A stretch of DNA of 64,000 nucleotides from Desmodesmus armatus (Eukaryota; Chlorophyta; Chlorophyceae; Sphaeropleales; Scenedesmaceae), in assembly GCA_007449985.2 (NCBI GenBank), contig VIIQ02000014.1, forward strand, positions 87,680 through 151,679, read 5' to 3'. Position 1 is the stretch's first letter. Each line of letters opens with the position of its first letter. The notes under the pieces are model-generated. The model was not told the origin of the DNA. It did not search any database and saw only the letters and a program-made list of their open reading frames with translations. The position numbers and the translations under genes were made by a program. This document shows, piece after piece, positions 1 through 12,801 of the stretch.

Positions 1-1005
1 AGCTCATTGCACCGTTTGTTACATTTGCAAACATACCTGTACCCCGGGGGGGGGGGGGGGGGGTGCAGACCCTCACCAGCTGGCCACATACAAAGCAGCC
101 GAGTAATTCCAACCGCCGAGGGCCCATGGCAGAGCCTGATCCATGAGAGAGGCTCAACACCCCACTGCAATGTTGTCATGTTGTCTCCCGTGCAGAGCAT
201 TTCCAGGCAGCACCAGACAACAACAGGGCACCGCTGTTCCTGTCAAACAACCCAGTGGCAGCAGCGGTAATGCAGCAGCAGCAGCAGCAGCAGGTGGCAG
301 CAGCAGCACAGCCTTGCACAGCCCTGGCAGCAAAGACACAGATAACAAAGGCCGGCACAGCCACCCCGGCAGTGGTAGCAGCAGGCGCCACAGCAGTCCA
401 ACAAATCTGCTGCTGCTGCTGCTGCACCTGCAGCCTCTGGGCCAGTTTGGGGAGGCATCTGCTGCTCCTGCTGCTGGTGGTGGTGCTGGTGGGGAGAGGG
501 GAGGTTCTGGGGGTGGGGTCACCAGCAGCAGCAGCAGCAGCAGCAGAAGGGTCAGTCCCATCGTGGTCACCACCCCATGCATGAGAGCAGGCATGAAAGG
601 CCACACCACCACCAACAGCAGCAGCAGCAGCAGCAGCCGCTGGATCCACAGGCCGAGGCGGCAGCGCAAGCACGAGTGCTGCTACTGCTGCTGCTGCGCA
701 GTCTGCTGCTCTTCAGGCGCTGACAGGGAGGGGTCCGGGGGGTGGCAGTGGGAGTGGTGCTGAGCCTCTAAACCCCCTCAGCAACTTGCCTGCAGATGCT
801 GTGGCTTCGGCAGCATTGAAGGGACTCAAACAGACACCAAGAGGCAGCAGCGGCGGACACTAGATGACCAGCAGCAGCAGCAACTATGTCTTCTTCTTCA
901 GCAGCAGCTGCTGGATCTGCAGGCCAAGGCAGAAGCGCAGGCATGAGATGCTGCTACTGCGCAGGGAACAGACACCGAGGGGCAGCAGCGGCGGACACTA
1001 GACCC

Positions 1006-1045
<40 letters not shown>

Positions 1046-1269
1046 ATGTATCTGCTTCAGCAGCAGCAGCTGAATCCCCACAGGCAGAGGCAGCAGCGCA
1101 GTCCCGTGACACTAGCCCAGCAGCAGCAGCAGCAGGGGGGTGGTGTGAGGGGGTGGGGGTGGTTCTGAGCCGCACCCCCTCAGCAACTTGCCTGCAGATG
1201 CTGTGGCTTCAGCAGCGTTGAAGGGACTCAAACTGACGCCGAGGGGCAGCAGCGGCGGACACTAGACCC

Positions 1270-1306
<37 letters not shown>

Positions 1307-2220
1307 ATGTATCTGCTTCAGCAGCAGCCGCTGAATCCCCACAGGCAGAGCAGCAGCGCAGGCCCGTGACACTAGCCCAGCAGCAGCAGCAGGGGGGTGG
1401 TGTGAGGGGGTGGGGGTTGTGCTGAGCCGCACCAGCAACCTGCCTGCAGATGCTGTGGCTTCGGCAGCATTGAAGGGACTCAAACAGACACCGAGGGTAG
1501 CAGCGGCGGACACTAGGACTGCAGCAGCGGCAGCAGGGGGTGGTGTGGGAGGGGGGGGGGGGGGGGGGTGGCTGAGCCACACCCCCTCAGCAAACTGCCT
1601 GTAGGGGGCCAGCAGCGGTGGACACTTGGCCAGCAGCAGCAGTAGGGGGAGATGCCACCGGTCTGGCATCAGTGCTGACAGTGCCTGCCGCACTATCAAC
1701 AGTATAACATCAACAGCAGAGCAGCCGCGCGTGGTTGTTTGTGCTGAACAAGCCACGTTTGCGCTTTGGGTGGATGGTTGTTGTGCTGTTCAGTGTGGTG
1801 GTTTGTGCTGTGGGCGGGTGGTTGTTCGTGCTGCACCACCTCTGTTTGCGCTTTGGGCGGATGGCTGTTTCGGCTGTACAAATTCTGCCTGTGCTTTGGG
1901 GGCTCTGTTTGTGCTTTGTGGGAGCTTGGACCAGAAATCGGTGCAGCGTCTTGTGGCCTTTAGCGGTCTTGAATGGCCTTGCACAGGTGTTAAACATGCG
2001 GGACATAAGGGCAGCAGAGGGTGGCAGTGGAGGGAGTGCAACGGCAGCACTGGCAGGCTGGCTACTATTGTTTGGCTTGAGGGCAGCGGAAGGCATAAGA
2101 GCAAAAGTGGTGCATCTACTGTGTTGTTTGCCAGTGGGCCGAGATGCTTGCGGCCCCAAGGGGGAGGGGGGGGGGCTGCCAAGGGGGTTCCCTCACTTCA
2201 AGTGAGTCACTTGACAAAAG
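1..2220. repeat. CAG/GCN-rich tandem repeat region, no gene assigned
   Basis: A diverged tandem repeat occupies 774-1620. Its recognisable core (CAGCAACTTGCCTGCAGATG, then a stretch ending in GCGGCGGACACTAGA) begins near 777, 1182 and 1434, with an extra partial copy near 964. Each core is followed by a pure CAG run and a G-rich stretch. A second, shorter minisatellite at about 1750-1930 repeats GTTTGCGCTTTGGG with variations. Poly-G runs lie at 46-63 and 1550-1569. Many long frames exist on both strands, but they are only translations of CAG in different phases. I cannot assign a gene here; an exon of a gene extending to the left is possible. Confidence 0.6.
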
Positions 2221-3180
2221 GACAGTTGACAGAGTGATCCGCCGCGTCCACTTCTGCTTCCCATCATGCTGTCAGTGATTGGCGGCGTTTCACGTGCATG
2301 ACGTCATATTGCACAGTCCTATGTGTCGAGAGTGTTGATATGGGTGAGGAAAGAAGGACCCTGCAGGCTTGACTTGCGCAAGAGGGCCAGACCACCTCAT
2401 GATGGCTAACACATGCTGGCACCTGCTCTGGGTGTATTAGTGTTGAAGTGCAAGTTGTGGTCATCATTTATTGTTGTGACATAGAGCCTAGCTGGTGCCA
2501 GCGAGGCGTTCAGTTTTGTATTTTCTTGGCATATGTCTCGCTCGAGTACTCTACTAATAGTCTGTAGTGGTACTGGGCGGGTGTCAAGGGGGTACTGAAT
2601 GGTGTTGGGTATCAAGGATGGTTTGTCCTGGGCTGTGTTTGCTTGCTTGAAGGCAATACGTCTGTCAAGAACGTGTGTGGAGCACTGTTTCTTTTTTGTT
2701 GTAGTCCTTTGCATCGTGTCGGCATACATCATCGCAACACCAGGCCATTGCTGGCACTACCACCATCTCCAGCTGGTTGTCACCCAGGGCTTGTGATGTT
2801 GTCCAAAATGCATTGCTCACATTTGGTGGGGGGAGTTGCTGCTGCCATACATCATTATAACACTGGTAGATGAGTGACTCTGAGCACAGGGCAACTGGGG
2901 CCCTCATGATGCACCTGTCAACAAGACCACCTTGATGTTAACATGTTGTCAACAAGACCACCTTGATGTTACAAGTGTTGTCAATGAGTTGTGTGATGCT
3001 GAGATTCAGAGCTTCTAAACGAAAAACCATTATCAGCAATTGGCTGATCACAGAGGCGGGATTGTGTGCGTGCCAAGGTGTGGTGATAGGGGCAAATGGC
3101 CTGTGTCTGTCAGTTGGGGTGACAGTAGGGGTGGACGTATCGAGGGGGGTGGGATGGGAGGTGGTTTTTTGGTATGTAGC
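2221..3180. other. Unassigned sequence 3' of the U2 gene
   Basis: No coding exon or RNA is recognised here. A direct repeat of about 24 bp (GTCAACAAGACCACCTTGAT plus four bases) occurs twice in tandem between 2917 and 2971. Confidence 0.4.
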
Positions 3181-3367
3181 GGGTGCACACTGCTGGAGGT
3201 AGTGCAATACCAGCAGCATGCTGATGCGGCTCGGTGCAAGCACCGGGTGCACACATCCCCGAGAAAAATATAGAAGCAACAAGTGGTTCAATGAACCACA
3301 GTTTAGTTGCTAAACTAAACAGAACAGATACTACACTTGATCTTAGCCAAAAAGCCGAGAAAGGTAT
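3181..3367 (-). ncRNA. U2 spliceosomal snRNA
   Basis: Read on the minus strand, the 5' end at 3367 starts AUACCUUUCUCGGC, followed by the near-invariant U2 stem I and the branch-point recognition region containing GUGUAGUAUCUGUUC (3347 to about 3320). A stem IIa-like hairpin (GUUUAGU with AACUAAAC), a stem IIb hairpin (GUGGUUC with GAACCAC) and an Sm-like U-rich site (AUAUUUUUC near 3265) follow in the canonical order. A CGGUG/CACCG stem III-like hairpin comes next. Stem IV is a perfect 7-bp CUGCUGG/CCAGCAG helix with the 13-nt loop UAUUGCACUACCU, one base from the conserved U2B'' binding loop. The 3' end is placed after the conserved GUGCACC, giving about 187 nt, close to normal U2 length. 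All diagnostic blocks are intact, so a functional gene is likely. I do not see a clear upstream snRNA promoter element. Confidence 0.93.
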
Positions 3368-3570
3368 GAAAAAAGAAGGGCGGCCAGGCGGGCTCCATAC
3401 AACCAGCACTGTGCAGCAGGAAGTCAAGCTCAGACTACAGGTGCCAGCCTGCCACGTGGGCTACTGAGGCCGGACCAGTATGCGGCACCAAAACAACTTG
3501 GACTCAGACTTCAAGCAACACTGTAGGTCCTGGACGCGTCTGCTCAGCCCTTTGCTAGGACTGCTTCTTA

Positions 3571-3840
3571 GGGGTCCACCACAAACCTAAGACCAGGGGG
3601 GGGGACGCCAAATTTGCTCCTACCCCTCCCCCTGTGTCCATTTTAGGCTGTTGGGCGCACAGACCCCTCCCCCCGTGTCGGTTTTAGGCTGTTGTTAGGT
3701 ACTGCTGTTCCCCCCTATGGACGGGGCTCTGAACCCCTCCCCCCCTTGACGATTTAGGCTCGTTTCTCGATTGACCCCTCCCCCCGTTCGAAAAATAGGC
3801 CGTGCGTCCCCCCCCCCCCCTTAGGTTTGTGGTGGACCCC
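3571..3840. mobile_element. MITE, Tourist/PIF-Harbinger-like
   Basis: Perfect 21-bp terminal inverted repeats (left 3571-3591, starting GGGGTCCACC; right 3820-3840) enclose 270 bp. They are flanked by a 3-bp direct repeat TTA (3568-3570 and 3841-3843). A TTA/TAA target duplication with G-rich TIR ends is typical of PIF/Harbinger-mobilised MITEs. There is no transposase. The interior holds about four diverged copies of a motif made of ACCCCTCCCCC followed by TTTAGGCT. Confidence 0.85.
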
Positions 3841-3843
3841 TTA

Positions 3844-4706
3844 CCGGAGTTGACGGTTGATGGCCGTTGCATGGCTCATGCATGGCTTGAAGCACGTGTT
3901 GTCCTTCAGCATCTAGTTGCTTATATGTTCCTGAGCCCTCGGACCTGGTGTCGCACACTGCATGCATGATGGGATGCTTCTGGATCTACTGTTCTGCCGG
4001 CGGGTCTACAAGGTTGTTTGACTCTCCTCAATGTTCTGACTGCAGCAAAGTAGTGTTGGAAGAATGTTCAGTCTCGTTCTGCACTCCAGCCCGTGACCAT
4101 GGGAAGTTACTGCTCACAGCTGATCTACAGGCCCAGAGGGTGGTGAGCAGCATACACAGGCAGTGCAGGTGCTGCACGAGGAGGAGTACGTGAACAGCTT
4201 TGCTTTGATTTCTTTGAGTCCCAAGGTGGAAGGTGTAGCTGAGCTATGCATGCACCTGTTTGAGGCTGCACACCAAAGCACAGGGCAAATTCTAAACACC
4301 AACTCGTTCTCCCAACTGCCTCTCAGAGGCTCTCAGACGCAGCGATCCCGCAGTTGCACAGCCGGTTTGCAACATCAACAGTAAACTTACAACCCAACAA
4401 CTGACTCTTTGTCCATTACACACGCACTCCTGCAGTGCTGGCACTGCACACACTGTGCGCCCCCAAGCACTTTTACCCAACTTCGGAATGTCACATCCTT
4501 GGATGGTTGTTGCATTGGCTTGATGCACTCCCTGTGTCTACACACTGAAGGCCATTACTGCCGACACAGTGCCACCAATGCTCCACATCCTGTACCATGG
4601 CAACTGAGCTTTGCAAAACCAAAACCAGGAGCCCTTAACAGCACCCCATCAACCAGACGCCGACGCCACACACGTCAGCGCTTCAACTTCTGCCCCCCTG
4701 CACGTC
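3844..4706. other. 3' flank of the ARID gene; dispersed repeat fragment
   Basis: No exon is recognised. On the minus strand a TGTAA motif (rc at 4387-4391), the usual green algal polyadenylation signal, lies about 320 bases past the stop at 4707 and is a plausible 3' end signal. Bases 4484-4545 match 20356-20432 (shared core CACATCCTTGGATGGTTGTT), so a fragment of a dispersed repeat is present. Confidence 0.4.
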
Positions 4707-7700
4707 TCAGTGCCGGCCCCGCACTGCCCCCACCACCGCTGCCGCCCCGCTCCCGCCGCCCCCCACCCCCCCTGATCTCAGCACTGCCAAGACTGCCGCT
4801 GCCAGCCCTGCGACCGCTGCTGCTGCGGAGGGGGGGTGACGGCGTGGACGCCACACCTGCTGCTGCTGCTGCTGGTGGTGGTGGAGTGCACCAGCAGTAG
4901 CAGCCCCTCGTGCCGCCGCTGCTGCTGGTGTACGTGCTGCTGCTGTGGTCGCAGCATCTTGTGGCAGAGCAGCCGAAGCATCCCTGTGGCCAGATGCCGC
5001 AGCAGCAGCAGCAGGACCGCCAGTAACAGCCGATCTGATGGCAGCCGCTGCTGCAAGAGCAGACCGGCGCGCAGCTGCCAACACACCAATGCCACCCCTC
5101 TGCTGCTGCTGCTGCTCAGGAGGAGGAGGCTCAGTCACATCCATTCGCTGCTGCTGCTGCTGCTGTGTTGGCACCCTGCGCGGCCCCTGCACCACCCCCC
5201 TCAGCCGTTCCAGTTGCTTCACTTGATGCTTCCCTAGCCTGGACACGTGCTCCGGCTGGCGCGCCAGTCTTTGCAACAGCTGCAGCTGCTTCTGCAGCAA
5301 ACTGCGCTCGGCAGCAGGCACAGTAGCGTCACTCGCTGCTGCTGCTGCTGTCTGTCTGGCAGCAGCAGCTGCCTCAGGCACACAGCCCTGTGGCACAACC
5401 TCCTCCTCCTCCTCCTGCTGCTGCTGCTGCTGCTGGTCTTCCAGTTGCTCCAATATTTGCTGCTGCAGCTCTTCCTGCTGCTGCTGCTGTTTGGTGACGG
5501 CCTGCACTGCTTCCTGTTGCTGCTGCTGTCGTGGCACTTTGGTGGCTGCCCGCACTGCTTCTTGCTGCTGCTGTTGTGGTGCTTTGGTCACTGCGCGCAG
5601 CCTCTTGAGCTGCTTGCGCTGCTGCTTGCCCAACCTGACAGCGTGCTCGGGCTGCCGGGCCAGCGTAGCCAGCAGCAGCAGCTGCTTCTGCAGCAGAACA
5701 CGATCAGCAGGGTCAATGCTCACTGGCTGCTCAGTATCCTGCACAGCACCCAAGACACCTGCCGCTGTTGCTGTTGTAGCACCGAGTGCCTCTCCTGCTG
5801 CTGCTACTGCTGCTGTGGTGTCACCATCATCACCAGCAGCAGCAGCAGCAGCAGTGTCACTCGCCAGCACCTGCTTCTGCTGCTGTTGCAGCTGCGCCGG
5901 CTGCGGCTGCTCGTCTGCAAACTTCACCCTGCGCTGCCGCCGATTGCCGCCAGCAGCAGCAGCAGCAGCCCCTGCTGCTGGCAAAGGTAGCTTCTGTGCA
6001 GAGGTAGTACCAGCTGCTGCTGGTGCAGCTAGTATACCTGCCTCCTCAAGCTGCTGCTGCTGCTGCTGCTGTGACAGTCCCCTCCTTGGCCCCTGCACCA
6101 CCACCCTCAGCCGTTTGAGCTGCTTCACCTGCTGCTTGCCCAACCTACTGACATGCTGTGGCTGACGGGCAAGCCTGTGCAACAGCTGCAGCTGCTTCTG
6201 CAGCAAGGCGCGCTCAGCAGCAGGCACTGCGTCACTCGCCGCCGCTGCTGCTGCTGTGTCACCGTCGGTGGCCAATGCTGCTGCCGCTGCTGGCTGTACA
6301 GGAGCAGCAGGCCTCAGAACCCCGCCCTGCTGGCCCTCATCATCCCGCTGCTGCTGCTGCTGCTGCTGCGCGTCACCCTGCTGCTTCAGCTCTAGTTCGT
6401 GTCGCTGCTCCATGCCTACCTGCTGCTGCTGCTGCTGCGTGTCCACCTGCTGCTGCAGCTCCAGCCCCAGCAGTGTGTGTCGCTGCTCCATGCCTTGCTG
6501 CTGCTGCTGCTGTCGTGGTGCTTTGGTGACTGCCTGCAGCCGTTTGAGCTGCTTGCGCTGCTGCTTGCCCAACCTGACAGCATGCTCGGGCTGACGGGCC
6601 AGTGTGCCCAGTAGCAGCAGCTGCTTCTGCAGCAGAGCACGGTCACTCGAACTGACGGCCGGTGCGGCCCCTGCTGCTGCTGCTGTTGCTGCTGCTGCGA
6701 AAGCACTGACGGCTGGTGCCGCAAGTGCAGGAGCTTCAGGAGCGCTCCCTGGTGCTGCTGCTGCTGCTGGTGAAGCACGTGACTGCTGCTGCTGCTGCTG
6801 CTGCTGCTGTGTGCTGTCAATGGCAGCAGAGGGCTCAAGGGAGTCCTCCAAGTCAGTCAGGTCTCCACTATCCTGCTGCCTTGCTTCTGCTGCTGCTTCC
6901 TGATCCCGTTCATCATCAGCAGCTGCGTTCACGCGCTGCTGCTGCTGCTGCTGCTGCGGTGGCACAGCTGCTGCTTCCTCTGGCTCAATGCAGACGTCAC
7001 CCTCATCATTGGAGGTAGCCTCGCCTCCCACTGCTGCTGCTGCTGCATCGGCATCGCTGCTGCAAGGTCCAACGGCAGCAGCAGCAGCAGCAGCAGCAGG
7101 AGTGCCTTCAAGGGCAGCAGCCACAGCAGCAAGGAAGGTCCCTTGCTTCGCCTTTGCCTGCCTTCCAGACAGCTCCCTGGAGGGACCACCACCACCACCA
7201 CCACCACCAGCAGCAGCAGCAGCAGGAGCACATGCCTTGGACGACGGCCGTCCTGCTGCTGCTGCTGCTGCTGCTGGGCCGCCAGCCCCCACTGCTGCTG
7301 CTGCTGCTCCAGGTGCAGGCACAGTTGCCAGAGCTGGCCCCATCAGCAGCCCTGCATTCCTCATTGCAGGTACCGCAGCCTGTGGCAGCAATAGGTACGT
7401 CGGCCCACCGGCACCAGCAGCAGCAGCACCAGTAGCAGCAGGGAGTGTCACTAGGTAGGCACCAGTGGCCGGCGGCGGCCGGGCGCCCGAGGCGGCGGCT
7501 GCAGCCGCCGCAGCCGCCGGCGCTGCTGCTGCTGCCGGCGCCATGAGGGCCGTAGTGTAGACCGAGTTGGAGGACCTGTGCAAGGCTGAGGAAAGGTTCT
7601 CCTGCTGCTGCTGCTGCTGTTGGAAGGCTGGGGGGAGGTCCTGTGAGATAGATTCCCCAGGCTCCCCATTGGGCCCCCTGGCACCCTGCCGTCCTGCTGC

Positions 7701-9987
7701 TGCTGCTGCTGGACGTGCATCTCTGCCATCAACCCCACTCCCACCATCAGCAGCAGCAGCAGCGGCAGCTGGAGGGGCCCCTCCTGCCGCTGCTGCTGCT
7801 GCTCCTGCCAGGCTCGAGCTGGGTGTTGGCAAGGCAGCAGCCTCTGCTGCTGTCATGTTGCCCCTCCTGCTACCCCCACCCCCGCCTCCCCCACCCCCAC
7901 CAGCAGCAGCAGCAGCAGCAGCTGCTGCTGCTGCTGCTGCTGCTGTGTTCGTGGTCCTCTTGCCAGCAGGAGCGCCGTTCACAGGTGTGGTACTCCTCGG
8001 CCGCTTCCTCGCCCTGCCTGACGGCGCACCGGCGGCTGCAGCCGCCGCCCCAGCCGCCGCAGCCGCCGCCGCCCGCTCGGCGGCTGCGACGGCTGCAGAG
8101 AAGCCGGCGCTGCTGTAGATCAGTGGTGGCTTGCTGGCGGCGGCTGGCAGGGAGGCGATCTCTGCTGCTGCCACGTCGGGCATGGGGCCCATGGTGGTGG
8201 GCTGCCAGGCTGCCTTCAGACGCCGCAAAAGGTCTTGCCTGAACAGCAGCAGCAGCAGAGTTAAAATAGGCAGAAGGTGGCAGTGGCGAGGGAGAGGAGG
8301 CATGCGGAGCCATTTTTGCTGCTACATCGGGCATGTGGCCCATGGTGTTGGGCTGCCACGCGGCCTTCAGACGCCGTAGGAGGTCTTGCCTGAAGTCCAA
8401 GACCAAAATCACAGCAGCAACATCAGGAGGACGTTGTTGGAGGCATTTACAGGTTCTGCTGTTGTGCCAAGCAGAATGAGTAACATCAGAAGGATGCATG
8501 TACCCAAAAGCACAACACCCCCGCCCGGCACCGCCCACCTGTACGACTCTGCGTTCACGAGCGGCACCTGCGCCTCAAACGTCTCGTACCAGCCCTCAAT
8601 GATCGACCGCAAAAACAGCCGCGTCGGCTCCGCGATCGTGTCCTCAAACTCCCGTGCTAGGGGGCTGGCGCAGTTCTTCCACACGTTGTAGTAAAAGCCG
8701 TTGAGCTGGTTGATGGAGCGGTCTGGCAGGTAGCGGCGCCGGATGCGGGTGTAGTCGATACGGTCGGTGCGACGCCGCTCGGGGAAGTTCCTGCGTTCCG
8801 CGAAAATGCGAGGTGGCAGCAACGTTCTTTGCATTCAGGGTGTGTGTGTGTGGGTGGGGTGGGGTGGGGTGGGGTGGGGTGGGGTGGGGTGGGGTGGGGT
8901 GGGGTGGGGTGGGGTGGGGTGGGGTGGGGTGGGGTGGGGTGGGGTGGGGTGGGGTGGGGTGGGTGGGGGGGGCTCCGGGCAGGTAGCAGCGTCAGATGGG
9001 GGTGTAGTCAATACGGTCGGTGCGACGCCGCTCGGGGAAGTTCCTGAGAGAGATGAGGGGCACACACAGGCGGGGCGACAGCGAAGCAAGTTATGTTCGA
9101 TCACGATCTCTCTACCTCACTCACCCCTGCCCCCTTCGTGTTCCCTCCTTTGGGTCCCTATCCCCTCTTCTGTACTCAGCCTTTGGCATCGCCCCAAGCC
9201 CCTTTGCATCTCCTTCCTCCCTTCAAACACCCTCTTTGCAGCTCTGCATGCCCCCCCCCCCCCCACCCCCACCCCCCGCTAAACCATCCCCCCACCCCAC
9301 CCCCCTTGCCCCCCCCTGCCCCCCGACACCCTCACCTGTACTTAGTGTCCATCATGCCCAGTGCACTCCTCTTCTGCCCCAAACCCCCTGTGCGTGCCCA
9401 TCCTCAGCCCTGTAGCATTGCCCTCACCCCTCTATCACCCCCACCCCTCAAACCATGCATCCCCGCCCCTCTGCATCATCTCCCCCCCCCCCCTAAAAAC
9501 ATTCACCATTGCTTCTCTACATCCCCTTCCCCCCCTCAAGCCATCCTGTCCCCCCCCCCAACCCCCCCCCCCCTGCCCCCCGACACCCTCACCTGTACTT
9601 AGTGTCCATCATGCCCAGTGCAAACAGCAGCTGCTGAGGGAGGGGCCACTCAGGCAGCAGCTTGTAGCCCAGCCGCGACAGACCCAGAGCCTGCAAAAGA
9701 GAGGCAAGGGGGAACACACCAACAGCGGAGTATGCGAGCGCTTGAGCAACTGAATTTTCAAATGCAACACTTGACTACAGGAAGCTGCAGGTTGTGAACG
9801 CTGACCTGTAAAGCAGCAGGTGCATATTTCAATACGGCACTGCAACATACACGGTTTTCAAGTTGCCCAGCACTGCCGATGCAAAGGACCCCCCCACCAC
9901 ACACACACACCTGCACCTGCTCCCACCCCAAGCCCTTACCCCGCCCCCCCCCCCTCTCCCAACCCCCACCACCAACATGCACCTGCC

Positions 9988-10018
<31 letters not shown>

Positions 10019-12606
10019 ACACCCCTGCCCAATTTCTACCCCACCCCACCCCCCCTTTCCCCACCTACATGCACCTGCTCCTGGCACAGCTGCTGGTCTG
10101 CCCTGCCCACCCACCCACCCACCCACCCCCCACACACACACACACACACGGCCCAATTTCTTACCCCCCCCCCCCCACACACACACCACCACCACCACCT
10201 CCACCACCCACCTGCACCTGCTCCTGGCCCAGCTGCTCGTCCGCCCTGCCCACCCACTCCTCCAGCAACCGCTGCTTGGCCGCATCACTCTCAGCAGCCT
10301 GTGTGTGTTTGTTGGGGGGGGGGGAGAGGAGGGGACAGCACACACGATATGTGTCAACACACATATATGTACTTGTGTGACGTGCAAGGCGAGGGGTCAC
10401 CCTCTCACACTCCCTCTCCACCACAGCCTACATGACACCCTCACACACCAACACCGCATAGGGCAACCCTCCCACCCCATCACAGCCTACATGAAAACCC
10501 TCACACACTATCAAACAGGGAGTAGGGACCCACTGACCTTATATGCCCACTTGAACCCTCGCCCCATCCACGGCACCCTCACTTCGCCACCACCATCGGC
10601 CCCTGCTACTGCTACTGCTGCTGCTGCTGCAGGACGCGGCGTGAACATGGCTGTCCCCAGATACCGAGCCTCAGCGGCTGCACCCCCCCCCCCCACAGCC
10701 CTCCCTTTTCAGAACCCGCCGTCGCCCTCAAACACCATCCCTAAGGGGGGGGGAGGGGGGATGTCATTCTCACCTTGTAAGCCCACTTGAACCCTCGCCC
10801 CATCCACGGCACCCTCGCTGCGCTAATGCCGCCATCAGCCCCTGCCGTTGCTGCTGCTACTGCTGCTGCTGCTGCAGGAGGCGGCGTGAACATGGCTGTC
10901 CCCAGATACCGAGCCTCAGCGGCTGCACCCCCCCCCCCCCCCGCCCTCCCTTTTCAGAACCCGCCGCCGCCCTCAAACACCATCCCTAAGGGAGGGGGGA
11001 TGTCATTCTCACCTTGTAAGCCCACTTGAACCCTCGCCCCATCCACGGCACCCTCGCTGCGCTAATGCCGCCATCAGCCCCTGCTGCTGCTGCTGCTACG
11101 GCTGCTGCTGCTGCTACGGCTGCTGCTGCTGCTGCTGCTGCAGCAGGCGGCGTGTACATGGCTGTCCCCAGGTAGCGAGCCTCGGCGGCGGTGGGCTGTG
11201 GGGGCCGCTGCTGCAGGGGCGGTAAGACTGCTTGACGGTGGGAAGACACCTTGATCGCATAAGGGTTCTCCCAGTCCCTGAGTGGGATGGTGGGGGGGGG
11301 GGGGGGGGGATGAGGGGGGGGTGTCAGCAGTGAGAGCGAAGGGTACGGTGTGACAGTGGGGCAGTGGTTGTGGTGGTGGAAGGGTGTGGTAGCACTGCTT
11401 AGCTGTGGGAGGAGACCTTGATGGCATGAGGGTCCTCCCAGTCCCTGTTTGGGGTGGCGATGGGAGAGGTGTAGGCGATGGGAGGGGTGTTATATAGGGG
11501 GGAGGGGGGGTGCCAAGGTGGCAGTACTGCTTGGTAGTGGGCGGGCGGGCGGTGGTGGCCCTCCTGCGCCCGCTGTCACCCCAGTCGCAGTGCTTTGTTA
11601 CCACTCAATCTCATGCTGTCGTCCTTTGAGAGCGATGGTGCGCCCCCCCCCCCCCCCTGCGCCCGCACTCACTATATTCCAAGTGCTGTGATAGGAACCA
11701 ACCAGCTGAGGGGTGAGTGACGCACTTTCGAAAACACAAAGGGGAAGAAGCGTGTGCGTGCTGCCCTGGCCGGGTGCCCTGCGTGCCCTGCCCTGCCCTG
11801 GCCGGTCTGCTCAGACTAAGTCCCACCGGCTAAATCGTGTTCCAAAATGTGATTCAAGTGATTGCACCCCCTCACCTGTCGTCTCTGTAGAAGGATGCAG
11901 CCCTCCTGCGCCCGCTGTCAGTCTTAGTGCTTTTTACAAGCCAACCAGATCACAACCCTTGGTTTGTGTGTTGGGGGGGTAAGACCCCGCCGCCCCAACA
12001 GGACGCAAAGCCAATGGGAGAGATCCTATGGTGTTATTGGGTTTGGAGGGGGCCCTGAAGGTAATCAATGCTATCAACACCAGCTGCTTGTCGGTGAAAT
12101 TGCACCACCCCCCACCTGTCATCTCTGTAGAAGGATGGTGCGGCCCGCCTGCGCCCGCTGCGCCGGCCGGTCTCCCCCTTGGCAGTTGCCCGCAGCCTGG
12201 CCATCTCAGCAGCAGGGACGGGCACGTTGCGCGCAATGCGCAAGCGCTTGATGAGAGGCCTGTGTGGGTGACCAAATGAAAAAACAAAGGAACACACACC
12301 CGTACGCGTCAGCCAGACCGGCCAGGTGCTCCTTCGTCTGCTCCTGCTGCGTGCAGTGACCCCAGCGCCAACTGGCACTTTGAAACTAGGGTGTATACAA
12401 GACAACACACCAAGTTACATGCACACAAGGTTTGCAGGTCTCCATCCCTCCTGTCCAACCCCCCCCCTTCACCCACACGCACCTGTACTTGTCAGCGAGC
12501 CCGGCCAGGTGTTCCCTCGTCTGTTCCTGTTGCATGGAGTGGCCCAGCCCCAACTGCAGGGAGGCGCAACGCAAGAACGCCAGCACACTGCCCAGGCTGT
12601 CACCTG

Positions 12607-12657
<51 letters not shown>

Positions 12658-12720
12658 CACAAGAGTGGTGCAGTGAGTGACGTGTCTAAAACGCCAGCAC
12701 ACTGCGCAGGCTGTCACCTG

Positions 12721-12801
<81 letters not shown>

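Noticed and set aside
154..763. Overlapping long frames rich in Leu, Ala, Ser or Gln on both strands
   Set aside because: They are different phases of the same CAG/CTG repeats with no non-repeat core, domain or splice support.
9020..10790. Proline/histidine/threonine-rich frames on the plus strand
   Set aside because: Produced by C and CA tracts in introns of the minus-strand ARID gene; no splice or domain support.
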